Made by a program: the position numbers and the translations under genes. Below, in pieces: positions 4,426 through 7,119 of a DNA stretch of 7,119 nucleotides. The number at the start of each line of letters is the position of its first letter. Position 1 is the first letter of the stretch. Below the pieces are notes generated by a model. That model had not been told where the DNA came from. It searched no databases and saw only the letters and a program-made list of their open reading frames with translations. Origin of the DNA: CAYYWP01 sp964475125 (lineage in GTDB: Bacteria; Desulfobacterota; Binatia; HRBIN30; CADEER01); NCBI GenBank assembly GCA_964475125.1, contig CAYYWP010000230.1:1-7119 (forward strand). Direction: 5' to 3'.

Positions 4426-5847
4426 ATGTCCACGGTGCGCACCCGCTTTGCGCCCAGCCCGAGCGGCCACCTGCACCTCGGCGGGGCCCGTACCGCCCTG
4501 TTCAACTATCTCTTCGCGCGCCATCAAGGCGGGACCTTCGTCCTGCGCGTCGAGGACACCGACCGCCAGCGCTCGACGGCGGAATCGACGCAGGCGATCT
4601 TCGACAGCCTGCGTTGGCTCGGGCTCGAGTGGGACGAAGGGCCGTTCTTTCAAAGCCAGCGCGATGCGCTCTACCGCGAAGCCGCCGACCGTCTGCTCGC
4701 GACCGGCCACGCCTACCGCTGCATCTGCACGCCCGAGGACCTGGAACAGCAGCGCCTGGCCGCCCAGGCGGCAGGGGGCAAGCTGATGTACAGCCGGCGC
4801 TGCCGCGACCGCACCGACCTACCGCCACACGTCCCGTTCACCGTTCGCCTGCGCGTGCCCCTGCGCGGCGAAACGCTGGTCAACGACGCCTTGCGCGGCG
4901 CCGTGGTGTTTCAGAACACCGAGATCGACGACCTCATCCTGGTGCGCAGCGACGGCTCGCCCACCTACAATTTCTCCGTCGTGGTCGACGACGCCCTGAT
5001 GGGTATCACGCACAACATCCGTGGCGACGACCATCTCGCCAATAGCCCCAAGCAGGTGCGGATCTATACCGCCCTCGGCCATGCGCCGCCGCTGTTCGCG
5101 CACGTACCGTTGATCCTCGGCCTCGATCGCGCCCGGCTCAGTAAACGCCACGGCGCGACCTCCGTGCTGTCCTACCGCGATGCCGGGTACCTGCCCGAGG
5201 CGCTGAACAACTATTTGGTGCGCCTGGGGTGGTCCGCCGGCGATCAGGAGATCTTCACCCGCGCCGAGCTGATCGAGAAGTTCTCGCTCGACCACGTCGG
5301 CGCCTCGGCGGGCGTCTTCAACCCGGAGAAGCTCGAGTGGGTCAACGCCCAGCACCTCAAACGGACTCCAGTCGCCGAGCTCGCCCAGCTGATCAAGCCC
5401 TTCATCGCCGAGCGCGGCTGGTCCGTGCCGGGCGACGACGCCTGGCTGGCACGTATGGCGTCGACGCTGCAGGAGCGCGCCAAGACGCTGGTCGAGCTGG
5501 TCGACGCGGCCGCCTACTACTTGACCGATACGATCACCATCGACTCCGCTGCGGCGGCCAAACACTTGGCCAACGCCAACCGGGCCGCGCTGCTCGATCT
5601 GCGCGCCGCGCTGGCCGCCGCTACCGAGTGGACCACACCGGCGATCGAGGTCGCTTTTCAGGTCGTCCTGGCCCGCCACCAGCTGCCGCTCGGCAAGCTG
5701 GCGCAGCCGATGCGCGTCGCCCTGACCGGCGGCACGGTCAGCCCGGGGATCTACGAGGTCGCCGAGGTGATCGGGCAGGCGCGCACGCTGGCCCGCCTCG
5801 ACCGCGCCCTGCCCCTGGTCGGCCAGGCGGCGGCAGGCACCGCCTGA
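4426..5847 (+). CDS. gltX: Glutamyl-tRNA synthetase
   Basis: Cytoplasmic class I synthetase of 473 residues (E. coli GltX has 471) that attaches glutamate to tRNA-Glu. The Rossmann catalytic domain opens with VRTRFAPSPSGHLHLGGART, whose HLHLG (15-19) is the HIGH motif. LSKRHG (238-243) is the KMSKS motif. The helical anticodon-binding region runs from about 310 to the end and includes LPLGKLAQPMRVALTG. A zinc-site region is present as C99-x-C101 and C126, but the fourth ligand position, His127 in E. coli, is Asp128 here. I chose ATG 4426 because homology begins at once; an in-frame TTG at 4390 adds twelve residues with no family likeness and has no better ribosome site. No Shine-Dalgarno precedes 4426. 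It is divergent from the porin gene and converges on glnS. Because GlnRS is encoded next door, this GluRS is probably discriminating (tRNA-Glu only), which is inference. Confidence 0.97.
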   Translation: MSTVRTRFAPSPSGHLHLGGARTALFNYLFARHQGGTFVLRVEDTDRQRSTAESTQAIFDSLRWLGLEWDEGPFFQSQRDALYREAADRLLATGHAYRCICTPEDLEQQRLAAQAAGGKLMYSRRCRDRTDLPPHVPFTVRLRVPLRGETLVNDALRGAVVFQNTEIDDLILVRSDGSPTYNFSVVVDDALMGITHNIRGDDHLANSPKQVRIYTALGHAPPLFAHVPLILGLDRARLSKRHGATSVLSYRDAGYLPEALNNYLVRLGWSAGDQEIFTRAELIEKFSLDHVGASAGVFNPEKLEWVNAQHLKRTPVAELAQLIKPFIAERGWSVPGDDAWLARMASTLQERAKTLVELVDAAAYYLTDTITIDSAAAAKHLANANRAALLDLRAALAAATEWTTPAIEVAFQVVLARHQLPLGKLAQPMRVALTGGTVSPGIYEVAEVIGQARTLARLDRALPLVGQAAAGTA

Positions 5848-5870
5848 GACCCGTACGGCGGCCGGGGGCG

Positions 5871-5905
5871 ATGCCACGGCGGTGGCGTGCGCCGCGGAGC
5901 GGCGC
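5871..5905. terminator. Two hairpins between convergent gltX and glnS
   Basis: The 85-base gap between the two stop codons holds ATGCCAC-GGCG-GTGGCGT (5871-5888, seven pairs with one G-U) and GCGCCGC-GGA-GCGGCGC (5889-5905, seven perfect pairs) side by side. Their place between convergent genes suits a shared 3'-end or bidirectional terminator. No T-run follows either on either strand, and this is very GC-rich DNA, so the function is uncertain. Confidence 0.35.
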
Positions 5906-5932
5906 GCGCCAAGTCGGGAGCACGTGCGTCCC

Positions 5933-7119
<1,187 letters not shown>

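Noticed and set aside
4276..4710. Upstream extension of the porin frame to 4710
   Set aside because: It would add 145 residues ahead of an obvious signal peptide and overlap the first 285 bases of gltX on the opposite strand. The ribosome site at 4280-4287 supports ATG 4275.

Overview
The window is GC-rich chromosomal DNA (by eye roughly two thirds G+C). It carries three aminoacyl-tRNA synthetase genes, one tRNA gene and one large outer-membrane protein gene. The host is a Gram-negative bacterium: the outer-membrane protein has a signal peptide and a C-terminal aromatic beta-barrel signature. Three things suggest a GC-rich lineage near the Desulfobacterota/Myxococcota/Binatota, probably known from environmental genomes: a DUF1302-type porin, a tRNA-Val(GAC) directly ahead of thrS, and a GlnRS. 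That placement is inference and only moderately supported.

Layout from left to right. Positions 1-1758 (minus) hold thrS, cut by the left edge about 50 codons before its expected end. Between thrS and the upstream tRNA-Val gene (1843-1917, minus) lies an 84-base leader with unexpected structure. A 14-codon open frame has the best Shine-Dalgarno sequence in the region and ends in an ATGA overlap with the thrS start. A 12-bp hairpin can mask that Shine-Dalgarno. thrS itself has no ribosome binding site, so coupled translation through this leader peptide is the most interesting hypothesis here. Positions 1918-2193 contain no convincing gene. They hold a candidate promoter for the tRNA-thrS unit, a perfect 8-bp inverted repeat, a short CACGAAGG tandem repeat and hairpins after the porin gene.

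Positions 2194-4275 (minus) encode a 693-residue DUF1302-like outer-membrane beta-barrel protein with six cysteines confined to two short loops. A 150-base divergent promoter region separates it from gltX (4426-5847, plus), a full-length glutamyl-tRNA synthetase with a variant zinc site. gltX converges on glnS (5933-7119, minus, N-terminus beyond the right edge), separated by 85 bases holding two hairpins.

How the genes work together: ThrRS, GluRS, GlnRS and tRNA-Val all serve translation. GluRS next to GlnRS shows that glutamine can be charged directly onto tRNA-Gln, so GluRS need not misacylate it. The porin has no visible functional link to its neighbours. I see no mobile element, CRISPR array, phage gene or defence gene. 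Apart from the thrS leader and the porin's cysteine loops this is an ordinary housekeeping region.
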